Shown here: positions 5,591 through 5,832 of the stretch, piece after piece | How positions within the stretch are numbered: the first letter of the stretch is position 1 | Layout of the letters: every line of letters begins with the position of its first letter | From: Pyrodictiaceae archaeon | GTDB lineage: Archaea > Thermoproteota > Thermoprotei_A > Sulfolobales > Pyrodictiaceae | NCBI GenBank assembly: GCA_015520245.1 | Contig: WAQM01000075.1 | Span: 1-5,832 of the forward strand | Direction of reading: 5' to 3' | DNA: 5,832 bases | Notes under the pieces: generated by a model | What the model saw: the letters and a program-made list of their open reading frames with translations, nothing else | Told to the model about the DNA's origin: nothing | Databases searched by the model: none | Made by a program: the position numbers and the translations under genes

Positions 5591-5682
5591 CTCCGCCGCC
5601 CCTCGGGGCCCTGTGCCGACGCGCCCTCATCCACGGGCTGCACCCGTGTTGGGCGCGCGGGGAGCCCCCCGAGGGGCTCCAC
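5591..5682 (-). other. tRNA-Tyr intron (92 nt) at the canonical 37/38 position
   Basis: The ends are set by the uninterrupted tRNA cloverleaf: G37 is 5683 and A38 is 5590. A bulge-helix-bulge for the archaeal splicing endonuclease can be drawn. The helix pairs 5688-5685 (CUGU) with 5596-5593 (GCGG), including two U·G pairs. It is flanked by a 3-nt bulge at the 5' site (A36, G37, first intron G) and another at the 3' site (AG plus A38). Inside, 5677-5667 pairs perfectly with 5608-5598 over 11 bp, but three or more unpaired bases on the 5' side separate this stem from the motif, so the inner end is relaxed. The middle is a kink-turn-like hairpin (5658-5619). Confidence 0.85.
5619..5658 (-). ncRNA. 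Kink-turn-like hairpin inside the tRNA intron, possible L7Ae-binding or guide-like RNA
   Basis: On the - strand an 8-bp stem (5658-5651 with 5626-5619, the last a G·U) is followed by an internal loop, AA (5650-5649) against GAUGA (5631-5627), and a 6-bp stem (5648-5643 with 5637-5632) closing a five-base loop. GAU as the three-base bulge followed by GA is the bulged strand of a kink-turn and the core of a box C. The opposite strand has AA instead of GA, so one of the tandem sheared pairs would be A·A. An ACA lies five nt after the stem (5614-5612). This resembles parts of archaeal H/ACA guide RNAs, but the spacing to ACA is too short for a standard pocket, and no target was identified. Confidence 0.4.
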
Positions 5683-5753
5683 CTACAGCCGGGCGCTCTA
5701 CCGCTGAGCTACGGCGGGGGACCGGCCCTCCGCGGGCCCGCGTCCCTAGGCGG

Positions 5754-5764
5754 GGTTTATCTCG
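5754..5764 (-). promoter_or_regulatory. Probable TATA box of tRNA-Tyr
   Basis: The - strand reads CGAGATAAACC, centred about 41 nt before the mature tRNA 5' end. That places the transcript start about 15 nt before the tRNA, a usual leader for RNase P processing. It is the only AT-rich patch upstream of the tRNA. Confidence 0.6.
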
Positions 5765-5765
5765 T

Positions 5766-5832
5766 TTGCTGCTGGAGCCCCCCGAGGAGCTGCTGGGTGC
5801 AGCGAGGCAGGCCGTGGAGAGCCCTGCTGCCG
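5766..5832 (+). CDS. Possible N-terminus of an unidentified gene running off the right edge
   Basis: From the TTG at 5766 the + strand frame is open to the window end and reads MLLEPPEELLGAARQAVESP and on. The codon choices (CTG, GAG, GCC, AGG) match the real genes here, and the amphipathic, Glu/Leu-rich start looks like the first helix of a soluble protein. It is only 22 codons, there is no clear Shine-Dalgarno site, and GC-rich DNA opens frames by chance. An in-frame GTG at 5814 is an alternative start. No family can be named. Confidence 0.35.
   Translation, partial: MLLEPPEELLGAARQAVESPAA

Larger units (their letters stand above)
5552..5718 (-). tRNA. tRNA-Tyr (GUA) with one intron and encoded CCA
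   Basis: The two exons are 5718-5683 and 5590-5552, joined after removal of 5682-5591. The acceptor stem CCCGCCG/CGGCGGG has seven pairs and begins with C1-G72, the archaeal tyrosine identity pair. Discriminator A73 is at 5555 and encoded CCA at 5554-5552. The D stem is GCTC/GAGC with a 7-base loop; the anticodon stem is CCCGG/CCGGG with loop C-U-GUA-G-A (anticodon 5686-5684). The variable loop has five bases; the T stem CGGGG/CCCCG closes the loop TTCGAAT. All stems pair perfectly. G15 (5704) and C48 (5580) form the expected Levitt pair, so G15 is a candidate archaeosine site for the TgtA encoded in the same window. Confidence 0.95.

Noticed and set aside
5552..5718. Insertion of a mobile element at the tRNA gene
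   Set aside because: The flanks carry a normal promoter and a neighbouring housekeeping-type gene, with no direct repeat of the tRNA 3' end in the window.
5661..5787. A 14-base exact repeat, GGAGCCCCCCGAGG, at 5661-5674 and 5774-5787, once in the tRNA intron and once near the right edge
   Set aside because: It was considered as an attachment-site-like duplication next to a tRNA. One copy lies in the intron rather than at the tRNA 3' end, no integrase is present, and one such GC-only match is expected by chance in DNA of this composition.

Overview
The window looks like a stretch of chromosome from a hyperthermophilic crenarchaeon, probably of the Desulfurococcales/Thermoproteia type; the exact genus cannot be read from the sequence. 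The grounds are: an RNA polymerase subunit Rpo8/RpoG gene; a two-domain Sm protein of the SmAP3 type; an archaeosine tRNA-guanine transglycosylase; an intron-containing tRNA-Tyr with encoded CCA; archaeal TATA boxes; GTG and TTG starts; and heavy use of AGG (Arg) and ATA (Ile) codons in very GC-rich DNA. Almost every base is in a gene.

Layout. The left part (1-2635, + strand) holds three closely packed genes. These are the 3' portion of a type II secretion/type IV pilus membrane platform protein (cut by the window edge), a 159-residue protein that is the C2+PUA part of archaeosine transglycosylase, and a PAC2-family proteasome-assembly-chaperone homologue. The middle (4643-2626, - strand) holds a two-gene operon with an ATGA overlap: the Sm-like protein, then the catalytic part of archaeosine transglycosylase. 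The two gene trains converge on a perfect 10-bp palindrome (2626-2635) that encodes Tyr-Met-stop on both strands. From a compact divergent promoter around 4680-4690, rpoG is read rightward. It converges on a small FUN14-like membrane protein gene (5469-5107, -). Right of that is tRNA-Tyr(GUA) on the - strand (5718-5552) with a 92-nt structured intron, then what may be the first codons of another + strand gene at the window edge.

How they fit. The main theme is RNA: tRNA G15 modification (TgtA plus its separately encoded C2-PUA partner), an Sm RNA chaperone co-transcribed with TgtA, RNA polymerase, and a tRNA whose G15 is itself a predicted substrate. The archaeosine enzyme is split into two polypeptides encoded on opposite strands only 0.7 kb apart. 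The PAC2 protein between them ends in Val-Tyr-Met, which fits the HbYX proteasome-docking motif. The tRNA-Tyr intron can form a bulge-helix-bulge at the 37/38 splice sites and contains a kink-turn-like hairpin followed by an ACA. I saw no transposon, CRISPR array, phage gene or other sign of recent transfer. The window reads as conserved core genome with a few unusual arrangements.
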